This document shows positions 22,474 through 34,379 of a stretch of 64,000 nt of DNA, one piece after another. The first letter of the stretch is position 1. Each line of letters begins with the position of its first letter. A program made the position numbers and the translations under genes. The stretch spans positions 19,496,095-19,560,094 of the forward strand of contig NC_080422.1 of NCBI RefSeq assembly GCF_029873635.1. The letters are read 5' to 3'. The notes under the pieces are model-generated. The model saw nothing but the letters and a program-made list of their open reading frames with translations. It had not been told where the DNA came from and ran no database searches. The stretch comes from Malania oleifera. Its lineage: Eukaryota; Streptophyta; Magnoliopsida; Santalales; Ximeniaceae.

Positions 22474-24283
22474 TCCCTGCCTTGGCTCACTAGCACAAGG
22501 ATTCTACTATGGTTCACTTAATAGGTGGAGTGGCACTGTTTACAATAAGGTCAATTAGCGAGGCTGATCTCAACCTACACCATACCAGGATGATGCACCT
22601 AGTTTTCCTAACCAGATCTAAGCCAATCTAAGACTATTCCACAGGGTTAGTCTCCCTCTTTAGGCTCACTTTTGGAATACAACGAATATAAAATTTTGCA
22701 TACACAGAAATATGCTTCTACACAACAATCAGGGTATGTTCTATAATACGCACAATATAATCAATTAACCACACATCAACAGTATAGGAATTGTGAGTTT
22801 GGTGATGTGATTTTGTGCAAATAACACTCAGCAATGTAGAATCTCAAATATGCTCATGAGTGTACAAACAAGTTATTTCTTTAAAACAAGATATAACAAA
22901 TCTCAATAATAGATTAGGGTTTCAAAGATGCTGATCAAATATTCAAACTAACTCAAAATATTTTCCTCAATGAAATAAGTACAAAAGTTGTTTGAAAAAT
23001 ATACCTTGTAAAATATTTTGCACACAAAAATTATAGCTATAGGAATTTTGCAATAACAATGCTAAGATCCTCAAACTAATGAGTTTTTCCTAACACTAGA
23101 TTTATCAAATTAAATATGTGGGATAACTCTTGCTTAACTCTCCAAAATCAATAACAATCAACAAACAAAATAATAAGAGTATTAAGCAATTAACAATGAA
23201 GCAATAGCACAATAGAAACTCTCACAATACTAGGATTGATCAAAGGAATGAGTGTACGAGAGTATTTGAAGTAGAATAGGCAAAATAAGCTTTTGAGTTT
23301 AAGATGATTTCTTGCTAATGATTTTTCTAATCTTATACTAATCTTCACAAATGAGGCCCTATTTATAGAAGTAGGCCAAATTATAACCATTAAGGACATA
23401 GGGGGAATTATTAATATTGTTTAAAACCATTAAGAAATATTAATCCCATTTAACCATGTTTAATTGCGGTAAAAATAAAACAACCTAAGAGTTTTCAGGT
23501 GGCTGAACCACAGTTTGGTCGCTCGAACAGAGACAATGAAAAAAGTCAGTTTTTGAAGTTTGGTCGCTTGAGCATAGGTTCAGTTTGCTGAACCAAGGCG
23601 ATTCTCATTCTGTCCGCATTTCAGTCGCTTAGTTTAGAGTTCAGTTAACCAAACTCATCTATTCGGTCGCTTGAGGCAATTTTGAACGTGAAGTTCGGGG
23701 CTACCGTGTTGGTAGGGAAAGGTCAGAGTTATGGTTCGGTCGCGCGTGGACAATGCAATCATTTATGTTCGGTTGCCCGAAACCAAGTCAGCATTTTAAC
23801 CAGTCAATGGTTCGGTCATTCGAAGTGTTTTGAACACTAAGGGTTCGGTCGCCCTATCTCTCACAGTTTTGCCTATTAAGTCCATTTTTCCCTTCAATTA
23901 ATTCTCTTAATATTATAAGTGATTTTGGGGACATCTTATGTGCTTGTGCTGGGACCTAAGGTCTTTCTAGGGTCATTTTAAAATGGTCCCAAATATCTGG
24001 CATCAGTCGACCGAATCCTTAAGGTCTTTCTAAGGTCTTGAGTTTACAATTACTTACATGCATGACAGAGATTATTATAGATCTTTTCCTATATTTATTG
24101 TTACAGACCCGAATTGAGCAATAATATAAATTGCAACAAAAGAAAACTCCAGAGTCTTTATACTTTGAGCCTTTATGTGTCATCAATTGATCTGCTAATA
24201 TATACCTGCACATATATTTGATAACCATCAAATACTTGAGTATTTGTCATTATCAAAATCGGGTTTGACCAATGAGGTCAACA
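22474..24283 (-). repeat. Truncated LTR related to element F2
   Basis: The right edge GGTCAACA at 24283 and the preceding TTTGTCATTATCAAAATCGG match the F2 LTR edges at 40375 and 56026. Inner landmarks also correspond (a GGTGGAGTGGCACTGTTTACAA block, the A-rich middle and the TTCGGTCGC-type boxes). About 260 bases of the opposite LTR end are missing, because the CACTA terminus stops at 22473 inside this LTR. The CACTA therefore probably inserted into it. Boxes such as GGTTCGGTCGC and TTCGGTTGCCCGAA lie at 23500-23870. Confidence 0.7.
23500..23870 (-). promoter_or_regulatory. Array of TTCGGTCGC(C/T)CGAA boxes in the truncated LTR
   Basis: About ten boxes of the imperfect palindrome TTCGGTCGCCCGAA occur between the A-rich R region and the LTR edge. 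The arrangement parallels the arrays of F1 and F2. A minus-strand TATA-like CTATAAATAG lies at about 23364-23355, downstream in element sense. Confidence 0.5.
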
Positions 24284-25125
24284 CAAACTCTTAATCTGTT
24301 AATCTTTAATCTTTCTCCTCACTTTCCATTAGCTCAATATCAACTATGAAATGTGCTTACTTTCACTTGTTCCTACTTATTTTGCATTAACTTATGTAAA
24401 ATAGTTTATTTTGGACCCTATATAAAATGAATTATCCCATTCGCATTTCATATTTGGATTAATATTTTATTTTACTAAACAAAAAGCCATAAAATGAATG
24501 TGAAACATAAACTAGATAAAAAAGACACTTCTTAACATTGGATACACTCTTTAAATAGAAAATTAAAAAAATAATAGTAATATTTAATGACATTAAATAA
24601 CATCGATGAATAAATTAATTAATTTAAATATTATTAGTATTTACAAAAAATATTAATTTAATTATTACTAGACGTTATAAAAACTAAATTATTAATTCAT
24701 TGGAGGTTTCAAAACGTTAACTTATTATTTCATAAATTAATTTAGTTATTAACAATGGTAATAAAAATTATTAATTCAAATATTATTCATTTGTTCAACT
24801 ACCAATAACAATTAAAATATTGAATTACAAACTTAAATTACAAAAATATTTAATTCAACTATTTGTGGTGGTGAAATTATTAATTTATTTATTAATAGAG
24901 ACCATTTTTATGCATATAATTTCATTAACACTCTTGAACTAGATTACTTCCTAAACACAATTTTCAAGAAATTTAAAACTAAAAATATCTAATAATATAT
25001 AAATAGCGTTAGAAAATAAAAATAAATAAATTAATTCATGATTATTAGTGGTCAAAAAAATATTTATTAGTGATGACATATACAAAACTATAGTTATATA
25101 AATACATGTGTGCATGTGTATATGT
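24284..25125. other. AT-rich DNA without recognisable genes
   Basis: Highly AT-rich sequence with recurring TTATTAATTCAAATATTATT-like words from 24560 to 24900. No coding, RNA-gene or terminal-repeat signal was seen. Confidence 0.4.
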
Positions 25126-25126
25126 A

Positions 25127-25160
<34 letters not shown>
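25127..25160. repeat. GA microsatellite
   Basis: An uninterrupted AG/GA dinucleotide run. The ORF that begins at 25106 reads through it and is an artefact of the repeat. Confidence 0.85.
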
Positions 25161-25162
<2 letters not shown>

Positions 25163-25359
25163 TCTTTATTTTATTTTTTTGATTACATAGGAACTCCAGC
25201 CACCAACGAGTCCTTCGGATCCCCTGGTGCAGTACCAAACTTACAGATCAGTGTCTTCCGCCCCCAGGTCTCACTGATCAGAGTAAAATCCGAACGCGGA
25301 CATGACTTTTGTGCATTTGTTGGACATTCGACCAACCCGACCCCCGGGACACATCTCTA

Positions 25360-25496
25360 TTACCATCCACAGTCCCCGCTGACTCACAGAGAACTCTTAC
25401 CATCCACGGTCCCTGTTGGCTCACAGAGCGAACTCTCACCATTCATGGTCCCCATTGGCTTACAGAGTAAACTCTCACCATCCACAGGTATAGCGG
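25360..25496. repeat. Short tandem repeat, about 45-bp unit, three copies
   Basis: Units built from CTCACCATCCACGGTCCC, then GTTGGCTCACAGAG, then CGAA recur three times with small changes. The flanks (25180-25560) are GC-richer than the surroundings and end in CATGTCGTGAGAGCGAGAGA. They look like part of an unclassified dispersed repeat. Confidence 0.55.
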
Positions 25497-25958
25497 GTTT
25501 CGTGAGTGTATCTACCTAAAATTGAACCCCCGATGCTCCTTCTTACTTCCTGATGCCTTTTCACCACGTCATGTCGTGAGAGCGAGAGAATTTTTTTATT
25601 AGTTGAATTATATATGTATACACCGTGTTATGTACTGAATATATTTCACAAATTTTACTTTAAATTTTTTTTTATGAAAGAGATGATTACTCTCAAAAAA
25701 CACGTGATCAATGCATCTTTAGTATTCAAGTTCAAATTAAAAGTATTATGCAAGATAAAATTTGAGACGTTTTTATATTATGAAATTTATGTAAAAAAAT
25801 TTAAAATCAAATTAAAGATTTTCGATAAAGAGAACTAATTGTTAGCTTATATAGATGTTTTTATTGTTTTGCTTATCATCAATATTAGGGTTCTAAACCT
25901 TTTCAAGTCAAAGAAAAATTATTGTTTATTTATGTGTATCTTTATCATTATGTATATA

Positions 25959-26111
25959 CACTACTAGAAACTTGATATAGGGGACAATAATTGAGGACAA
26001 CCAAATTTAATTGTCCTTTAAATCATATACCCCAAGTAATATTGGGGACAAGAGTCCTAGGCCCCTAATTTGGTTGCTAGTAGGTGTAGGGAACAACTCC
26101 TTAATTTCATC
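25959..26111 (+). mobile_element. CACTA-like 5' terminus
   Basis: CACTACTAGAAACTTGATAT opens a segment with the subterminal words GGGGACAATAATTGAGGACAA, CCCCAAGTAATATTGGGGAC and CCCTAATTTGG, typical of plant CACTA ends. A matching 3' end was not found. The hAT MITE at 26120 lies inside or just beyond it. Confidence 0.5.
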
Positions 26112-26119
26112 ATTCTTGT

Positions 26120-26492
26120 TAGGAATGACAAAATGGATCGAAATTTGACGGGTGACATAACCTGTCCCATTTAAATCGAATTTGAATTTAGTACAAGTTG
26201 ACCAATTTATAAATGAATCAACCTGGACTTAACCCGTTTATTAAACGGGGTAGGCAAGTTGGGGTCGGATCACCCGCCGAATGATTCATTTATAATAAAA
26301 TGAATGAGTGTTTTTTAAAATAAGTCATTTTATTTGAAATATTTTTAAAATACACGACCAATTTATAACAGGTTTATTAAATGATTGGATTTAGATTTAT
26401 ATAATAGTTATCTACGGGTCAATCCGAAATCTGAACCCGTTTATTTCCGATCCTGACCGAAAGCGCCCTGTTAAACGGTTTTGCCATCCCTA
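26120..26492. mobile_element. hAT-type MITE
   Basis: Imperfect terminal inverted repeats TAGGAATGACAAAATGG and, at the other end, TAGGGATGGCAAAACCG in reverse complement. An eight-base target duplication flanks them, ATTCTTGT (26112-26119) and ATTCTTGC (26493-26500), seven of eight matching. The size (373 bp), 8-bp duplication and TAGGGATGGCAA-type ends fit a non-autonomous hAT element. It contains no ORF. Confidence 0.78.
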
Positions 26493-26500
26493 ATTCTTGC

Positions 26501-27485
26501 GCACAACCCTGGATTTTACCCTCCATCGCATTTTCTCTATGGCCTCATGAATTTTCTCCTATACTCCATTGCGCTTTAGAAGTTTATTTTTCCCCTCCGC
26601 CGCGGCCCTCCATTTCTCCATTGCTCTCTGGCTGTAGAGAGCTTTTCCCTCCGTGCGCATCCCTCAATTTCTCCATTTACACTCGAGCAAATTTGCAAAG
26701 GTCTCTCCCTCAAATTTGTGAAGGTGCCTTTCTTCTTTATTCTTTGCTTGCCGAAAATTGCTCCATCTCCTACTAATTTTCTGAATATGTGTGTGTGTGT
26801 GTGTGTGTTTTTTTTTTCCCTATGCTTGGCCGAAAATTTCTTAATTCATCTCTCTGCTGGTTTTCTAAAGTACTCTCTTGGTCATATAGGAAAACCAAGT
26901 GTGGGCTTTTTTATTTTTTTGGTGCCCTAAATAGCATATTATTCTCTCTGGCACTAGGGCTGTTCCAGGCCATTCCTAGCCTCTTGATGTCAATTGATGC
27001 TATGCATTTGTGAGAGTAACTCAATTAATTATTGAAGGTTATTTTAGAAATTGATTACTATCTTATATAAATAATTGTTGAATGTTATTTTCCTCACTTA
27101 GTGGGACTAAGGTTTGGTTTTATTGTTGTTGTTGCTGTTGTTTGTTGAATGTTATTTTAGAAATTAATTATTGATGTATATAATTAATACTGTTTAAGAA
27201 ATATATAGTAATAATTTGCTGCCATCTTGTTCTTTATTTTTGGGTTCCATAGCAAAGTTTTTTAACTCATAGTTATGGAAAGCTCTTTTGATTTTGGTTT
27301 TGGTTTTGTTTCATTTTAGAGGGTAGGTTTTCATCTTTCATTTTTATACTTGTTTGATTAAACACTGTTATTTAAAAGAAATGTAAGATTCAATTTGTTA
27401 ATAGCCGCAGGGGCAGAGGCCTTTTTCTTTGGGGAGAAGTAAAGGGGGCTTACTTGTCAATTATAAGAGGTTGATATGAATTTGA
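26501..27485. other. Unassigned region with CT-rich leader-like start
   Basis: 26501-26720 is CT-rich (CCCTCCATCGC, TTTCTCCATT) and resembles a plant 5' leader or captured exon. A TG run lies at about 26789-26809. ORFs of 70-74 codons in two frames around it are low-complexity and resemble no protein I know. No splice-consistent gene model could be built. Confidence 0.3.
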
Positions 27486-27840
27486 TGCAGAGCAGCATCA
27501 AGGATTTGCAACCATGAGAGAATGTAGGAGAATAGAAGAGAAGAAAATAGGAAGAAGGAAGAGAGAAGAAAGGAGATACAAGGGGGAAATCACACATTCA
27601 CTTCTCAATTTAAATTCAACAATAATCACCTTCAACATGACTTTCACATACTATTTATAAGAAAACCTTTAGCACATGAAATTACACATTTACCCCTAAT
27701 CCAAACCCTCAATTACCCAAATATGCATACCCCTATACTAACTAAACTAAAACACATAACAAACTATTAACTAAGCCTAATTATTCTGAATTGGTCTCCA
27801 ATAGGGATCTAGCTATGGTCTTGCTTTTCGTCCTATATAA
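27486..27840 (-). repeat. LTR of small non-coding element X (left copy)
   Basis: About 355 bases, starting TGATGCAGAGCAGCATCAAGG, are matched at 56388-56790: GGGGAAATCACACATT, CTTCAACATGACTTTCAC, ACTATTTATAAGAAA, AACTATTAACTAA and GGATCTA. The minus strand has TATAAATAG at 27659-27651. A purine run CTTAAGGGAGG (minus strand, about 27853-27843) adjoins the inner edge as a polypurine tract. Exact ends are uncertain. Confidence 0.55.
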
Positions 27841-29400
27841 ACCTCCCTTAAGTAGAAAAACTTCGGCCTCAAATTTTGAAATGTTGGAGGATCAAAGGTA
27901 AGGGCAAAGTGGGGCTCTTCAAAAGCTAGTGCTTGAGTGATGTAAGAAACGATGTTACGTTGGCAGTACTATAGACTTGAATTGAAAATTAGCATCAAAA
28001 CGCATCAAGAATGTAAAACTCAACTTTAGGGATAAAATACTTTGGATGTCTTCAAACATATGCATTTCCTTGCTTGTAGTGTAGTAACTCTGATGTGATC
28101 AATAATGCCATATATATATTTTTTTTTAATCTCGTCAGTTGGTAGAATAGGCTTCAAAATGGATTTCTAACATTATAGTGGAAGATATATGTTCTAATGT
28201 CTTTGAATCACACTCAATTCATCAAGGAAGACAAAGGAATTCATGACCAATGTTCATGGCTATGGTATCACACTAAATGTTATCAAAATAGTCACCCATT
28301 TGGGTAAGAGCTAAACATCTTTTACAAACATATTAAATAGAGTTATCAACCAAAGATATCTTATAAGACTCTAAATGATATCCCAGATGAAGCTGCATAG
28401 AGTGATTGCATTTCTAGAAATCACATTCATAGGACATCTCTATCAATAATGAATTTATAGAGTTTTTCCCCACACTCAAGAAATGTATTGAATGACTTTA
28501 TATTATTTCTAGAGTGTGACAAGAACGATTTATATGTTGTCACTATGTTGTTGAATATATATACTACAACTATATATTACCAAAAGCCTTAACACAATTT
28601 GCCCACAAGCTTGACTCTCAATTTCTCAAGAACCATCTCTAATTCAGATGTCATCTTGAGTACATGCAGAAACTGAACAAATTCACATAGAAAACTCAAA
28701 AAGGCAGCAAGAAAACTAATTTAGCAATGGCAAATCCATGCTCCAAAGTGCTAATGGTACACTAATGCTTCAATTGCTAGCCTTTCATATCAAAATATGG
28801 CACTTATTTATAAAATATCATGTCCACTGTCAAAATATCGTGCTGCAAATCAAAATATCAAGGGTTCTTATGGTTGAAAACAAATTTTAGCGTGTTTGGC
28901 ACCTACTAGATATTTTGATAATGTTTCCAATACATGTTGCTAGCAATGGATTTTTGATGATGAAATTTGGGGAAAAGGCAAATCAAGGAATGGGGTTGAA
29001 ATGGCGGTGGTGGTGTGATGATAAAAGCAGATGAAGTTAGAGATTTGAAGGGCTATCAGCTGGGAGATCTACTGTTGCATAGGACCATGCGAATGGTTAG
29101 ACGATGATGAAATTTTGCAAGTGTGCCACGATCAATATTGGGCTCTAATACCAAATGATGTAGGCAACATCAAGAATTTGCAGCCATGAAAGAATATAAT
29201 AGAGAAGGGAAGAAGAAAGAAGGAAAATAAAACAGAACAAAGATGGTAGAGGAAGGAAATAACAGAGATCAATATTGGGCTCTAATACCAAATGATGTGG
29301 GCAACATCAAGGATTTGCAGTCATGAAAGATTTTAGGAGAGAAAGGAGAAGAAAGAAGGAAGATAGAGCATAACATAGATGACATATGAAGGAGAGAATA
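27841..29400 (-). mobile_element. Interior of element X with duplicated LTR-edge/primer-site units
   Basis: No coding sequence is visible in about 1.3 kb. Toward 29130-29400 the unit GGGCTCTAATACCAAATGATGT, GGCAACATCAAG, then a purine-rich tail occurs twice (near 29141 and 29279). On the minus strand each unit holds an initiator-Met-like primer site (TGGTATTAGAGC) joined to an LTR edge. Element X is therefore a short non-autonomous LTR element of TRIM or LARD type. It continues at 38177-38322 and 56027-56390. Confidence 0.5.
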
Positions 29401-29825
29401 TGTTTACCTTGTTGGTCATATCCCGTTTTGATTATGACAAATACTTTGATATTTAATGGTTGATAAGTTTGTGTGTAGGACTAATCCGAAGTATCATATG
29501 GTGCAAGCACATGAGCTTAAAGAAGACGAACACTCAAAATGTTTATTCATTATAATTTATATTTATCATTTTGGGTCTGTAATAGTAAGATAAGAAAATG
29601 GTCTGTAATAATTAATGTCTTACCTGTATGGTAGGATAGATAAGCTCAAGACCATAGATGGACCTTAGGGAACAATTGACTGACGCCAGATTTTGGGGTT
29701 AATTCTTAAATGCTTTAGACTGACCTTAGGACCTACAAATCTGCATGAAAAAGTTTCCTATTGTATTAAAAATAAACATCATATGAATAGGGTGAATGTA
29801 TAAGGGACTTGGAACCGAAATGCAT

Positions 29826-30232
29826 TAAAAATGCATGTTCGGTCGATCAAACTTTCATAGTGTAAATTTGTTGGTTGACCAAACTGGTCAACCGGGTCAA
29901 CTGTTTGACCACTGCCCGGTCGACCGAGCCATGCCCAGTTCATTTTACCCGGTCGACCAAACTTCCTCAGAGTCAACCATTTGACCATACGGTCGACCGT
30001 GCCCAAATTGTAAGCCAACCATCTGGTCGATCGAGTTCCTATGTGTGTCTAGCCAACGGTTTGGTCGACCAAACTACCTAGTTCAAAACCTCATGGTCGA
30101 CCAAACCACGCAGAAAAGAAAAATTGCCTTGGAACCCTGTGGACCGGTCGACCGAACTTCAAGTTCAAATCTCACCCGGTCGACCAAACATGCATACTTG
30201 GTCAACCAAACCTTGCCTTTGGTCGACTGGTG
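29826..30232 (+). promoter_or_regulatory. GTTCGGTCGACCGAAC-type palindrome array, F1 5' LTR
   Basis: More than a dozen boxes of the form GGTCGACCAAAC, GGTCGACCGAAC, GGTCAACCGGGTCAAC and TTTGGTCGACCAAACT spaced 20-40 bases apart, ending about 125 bases before the TATA box. The consensus is a 16-base perfect palindrome, GTTCGGTCGACCGAAC. Many boxes have decayed to GGTTGACC or GGTCAACC. Confidence 0.65.
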
Positions 30233-30356
30233 CTCTCGGGTTGCCCTATTATTTTTACCGCGGTTAAAATATTTAATAGGGCTAATTGGATTAAAATGTT
30301 TTAAAATAAAATTAATAATATCCTATATGTCCCCAACGACTATAATTCTTCCCATT

Positions 30357-30366
30357 TATATATATA
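30357..30366 (+). promoter_or_regulatory. F1 TATA box
   Basis: TATATATATA followed by GCC. The equivalent box in the 3' LTR (36799-36805) is shortened to TATATAT. Confidence 0.5.
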
Positions 30367-31751
30367 GCCTTTCATTTGCAAAATTAAGGAGTAATTAAGG
30401 TTTTAGATTAGCAAAAAATTTTCTAAAAATTTTATTGCCCAAAATCTTCCTTACTTTCATATTCTTCATACTTAAAGCCATATACTCTTCTATTGATCAT
30501 TCTATTACAAAACCCTTTTGAGAAAGAGTATTTTGAGTTGTTCCATATAGTTCTTACGTGCTTATACTCTCATATAAGTGCATTGATTTTTAATTTTAGG
30601 TAGAGTAAGCCTAGAGGTGTTCCGATTGATTTAATTCATAAATTCATTTGTAGGAAACCTTCTTAAGCTTGCGAGTCTTTGCATTCTCATTGCAAGACTC
30701 AAAAGCTTGTCTTGTGTTGTGAAGAAAAAATATTTTTGACAAAGTTTGTTTTTCAAAAATATCTCCTGTGCTTGATTTTTTGAAAATCTTGTTTGAGATA
30801 TTTGATTTTCATATTGAAGGTTAAGCAAGGATTTTTCCAATGATTTAATTTGATAAATCCTGTGTGGGGAAAATCCTATAGCTAAGTGAGTTTTTGCATT
30901 GTTATTACAAGACTCATTTGAGCTTATATTTTTGTGTGCAAAAATATTTTACAAACTTATTTTTGAATATCTCCTTGTGCTTGAATATTGAGAAAATATT
31001 GTTTTGAGATATTTAAAATACTCTTGGTAGAAATCTTTGGAATCCTAGACTTATGATTGAGATATATTGATATAAAGTTTCAAAGATAGTTCAAGTATAC
31101 ACTTTTGTGCTTATTTGAGAACACACATTATAGTGAGTGTAGATTGCACACATTCACATCACTGAGCTTATAGTTCCTATCGTGTTGATGTGCATTGTTT
31201 AGTGACTGTGCGTAGTGGTACAAATCTGTTTGTTGGAGAAGCACTAAAATTGTACATGAAATTTATATTGTAAATCTGTTGTATTCCAGGCACGGGCTTG
31301 AAGAGGGAGACTAGCCCTGGTAAATAGTTCTAGACTGACTTAGACCCTGTTAGGAAAGTTAGGTGCACCATCTTGGTAAGGCGTGTTGGTTGAGGTCAGA
31401 GCCGTGATTTGACCTAGTTGTAACCAGTGCCGCTCCACCCGTGAAGTGAGCTTTTAGTGGAATTTTCGGGCTTGCGAGCTAAAGGCGGGGGCGTAGGCAG
31501 TATTGGTCGAACCCCGATAACATATCGTGTGTGCATTTAATTTTTTTTCGTAATTTATTTATCGCACGTGTATGTTATATTGTGAATGCCACGCATGATT
31601 TAATTTCCATACGTTATATTTATATGCGCATTTGGAACTATATAGACAGACCCTAGGTTGCAAATGTACTGTTGTTAGATTAGCTAAACCTAGGAATAAA
31701 TTTTAAAATTCCAATTCACCCCCCTCTTGGGAATACACCAAAGCTAACAAT

Positions 31752-31763
31752 TGGTATCAGAGC
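31752..31763 (+). other. F1 primer-binding site
   Basis: TGGTATCAGAGC, perfect to the initiator-Met tRNA 3' end, two bases after the LTR terminus AACA. Confidence 0.9.
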
Positions 31764-31802
31764 CTCGTTGCACTAGACTTAACGTTTTTGCAAAAAATCG
31801 CA

Positions 31803-32891
31803 ATGACTCATATTGATGTATCCCCATTCGGAGAGGGACAGTCTCCTTCCTATATTTTGTGGTGAAAATTTCACCCACTGAAAAATTAGAAAGAGTGTTT
31901 TTAATAAAATCTATGAATTGGAGGGTCTGGTAGGTGATTGTGAATGAAACTTGTATGCCAGGTAATGAAAATGATATAAATTTATTGCATACGATTTCAT
32001 ATGCCATGGAGTTATTATATCGTGCTTTAGATTCTAATATTATTTGTTGAGATTGTGGCATGTAAGAGTACACAGAAAATTTGGGATGAACTTGAAAGGA
32101 AATATGGAGAATCCCGAGAGAATGAGACCACCACTCAGGAAGTGGTAAATGACACGGTACTTTAACTAACAGAATAGGAGGTATATGATCCTATCTCAGC
32201 CTCTATAGATGATTCATTTGCTGAATTTTGTAATACATTTTATGTTGAATCATCCATTGAAAATAATGATAGTTCTGTTGTTAATGCATGCGATGATTCT
32301 TGTGAAGAATTCTGTTATACAACTTGTGATGAATCATTTGCTAAATCTTGTGATATACTGGCTGATTATAATGCATGCACTGATTCTGGTAACAATTCTT
32401 GTATTAAATTTTGTGATGAATCATATAATGAATTTACTGTTGAAAGCATGCCTTCCTTCATAAAACTAGAAAAGACCTTATTTAAAATGCACAAATTTCT
32501 AGTTAGGGTGTCTAATAAGAAGATATTCTTGAAATAGGAAAACAAAAGGTTGGCTAAACAACTAGGAGATTTAAAAGAATATCATGCCATCTTAGAAAAG
32601 AGAAAATTTAAGAGGATATTAAAAATTATCTGCTTAGAAGAAGTAATGGATGATTATTCTAGCATAACACTCGAAATTAAAAATGAAAAGAATAATCATA
32701 ATGAATTTTTAAGAATTAAAAGTAATAAATTTTTCAAAAAGGGTTCATGGTTAGTTCATCAAACCCATAATCATGCCACGTCAGGTAAAAATGGAAGAAG
32801 CTTAGATAAGGAAATGATTTGGGTGATTATGAAGGCAAACCTCGCAGGACTTAAGGAAAAATGGATTAAATCGAAATCATCTTCTAGTTAA
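31803..32891 (+). pseudogene. F1 gag-like protein without zinc knuckle
   Basis: The start ATG 31803 (MTHIDVSPFGEGQSPS) aligns with the better preserved F2 copy (ATG 54261). Recognisable parts are a copia gag (UBN2/DUF4219-like) core ending near IWDELERKYGE, then a Cys/Asp/Ser/Glu-rich stretch (32200-32460) with repeats such as ACDDSCEEFC and TCDESFAKSC. A Lys-rich coiled-coil region follows and contains SSITLEIKNEKNNHNEF and KKGSWLVHQTHNHATS. The ORF stops at 32891 with no pol following. Early stops and frameshifts make it non-functional. Confidence 0.72.
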
Positions 32892-34366
32892 TCTTTCCTT
32901 AGTTTCTAAGTTTAGGAGGTTGTGATAACTGTAGGTTTGGGAAGTGATTGTTGCTTAAAATGAAATTCTTAGTATACACACTCACTAAATTATCTTGTTA
33001 TACTAAGACTCTTTATCCACTTCCAAATGGACATGACATCTATGCCTACTTGCCTAGTACTTAATTCTAAATGCTTAACCTATGCTAACACGAAAATCAC
33101 AAAGTTAAGCAACTATTGTCCACTGCGCAGAAATGAGTCTTAGGGATCCATCATATTCTATATGTTTTTAACCCTAATCTCATTAGTGGATCAAAATTTA
33201 TTCATCACTTTAGGCTTAAAGAACAATTGATTGTAAATGATTAATATATATTAAATGTGTTCTTCATAAGACATCTTGCTATAATCAAGATTAGAGACAA
33301 CCACTGAGGGATTCAAATTCTATTGATTAAATAAAAATATTTCCTTTGAACCAAAAATATAAAAATCCTCTAATTTTGATTTATCTCATCTATAGGAAAT
33401 CTTTACCAAACTACGATCATATCAAGAATAGATTCATCATTTCCTTGGTTTGTATCCTTATTCCAAATTGTGATAATATCTAAATGATACTTTCCAATCA
33501 CCAAAGAGCATTGTTTACAATATTCACATATCCTATATAATCTTTGCCCAAGCATGGGCATGATTACCATCACAGAAATATTTTGAAAAATGTCCTGTTT
33601 ATCCTAAATACTCTTCTGTACCCATTAGTGATTTAAATTTTTAAAAAGTAATTTTTTTATCTTCCCTTCACAAGCTCTTAAATCATTAAGTTATATCCTT
33701 TAGAGTTTTATGTTCTTAGAGATGAGTTGAATGACTAATATGATTGCCTAGGTCTCAATCTAGATGAATGTATAAAATTCAAGTAGACCTATGCATGTAC
33801 AATTTTAAGTCGAAAGTCATTCTAACTTGAGCCTCTCTCACGTATTGAAATATTATTAGAAAAGAAGCAGACATAGGCTTATCACACTTAAACGAATATA
33901 TGTTGTGACTTTTTGATCAAATAAGCCTAAAACATTCATGCCAAGATTAAACTATTGAAAATCTTATAACTCTTGGTTAAAAAAAAATTAGAAATTGAAA
34001 AAGACATTAAATGAGTTAAGTGCATAACTCAGGGGGAGTTTTTACCTTCATATCTATATAAATGAAAATGCTCTCATATTCTTATATCATTTATGTCTTT
34101 ATGCCTTAATGAATAACCGCACTGTACTGAACTCAAATCTATCCTCTGCTCTTTATATTCTTTAATGGATAGATTATATTTTATGAATTGTTGATTACTA
34201 CTTGATTGCATACTTATATTGAAAGCCCCTAGCATTACAGATACAGTTGATGTGTAATTGCATGCTGGTAATAAATATAGGTTCTCGTGTGCCTTGAGCT
34301 TAATTATAAATTGCTAAATTGAACCTATCAGGTACATGTTTTATGGGAAAATGTCCGATTTACAGA

Positions 34367-34379
34367 TGGCATGCTGTCG
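34367..34379 (+). other. Hairpin motif TGGCATGCTGTCG
   Basis: The stem GGCA/TGTC closes a TGC loop with one G-T pair possible, and is flanked by GATTTACAGA and AAATTTCG. It is one of seven related copies in the window. Confidence 0.55.

Larger units (their letters stand above)
29401..31749 (+). repeat. F1 5' LTR
   Basis: 2349 bases starting TGTTTACCTTGTTGGTCATA and ending CACCAAAGCTAACA. U3 holds the GTCGAC-palindrome array (29826-30232). A TATATATATA box at 30357-30366 precedes a long R-U5 with A/T-rich direct repeats. By eye it is about 90% identical to the 3' LTR, with mostly transitions. Confidence 0.9.

Noticed and set aside
25106..25519. 137-codon ORF on the plus strand
   Set aside because: It starts in a GA microsatellite and continues through a 45-bp tandem repeat. 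It has no conserved motif.
26501..27020. Host gene 5' region with ORFs of 70-74 codons
   Set aside because: The ORFs overlap a TG microsatellite, differ between frames and match no recognisable domain. The CT-rich sequence alone does not establish a gene.
28073..28081. Right CACTA terminus (CTTGTAGTG) for the element starting at 25959
   Set aside because: It lies inside element X, lacks subterminal repeats, and matches the 25959 end only over a few bases.
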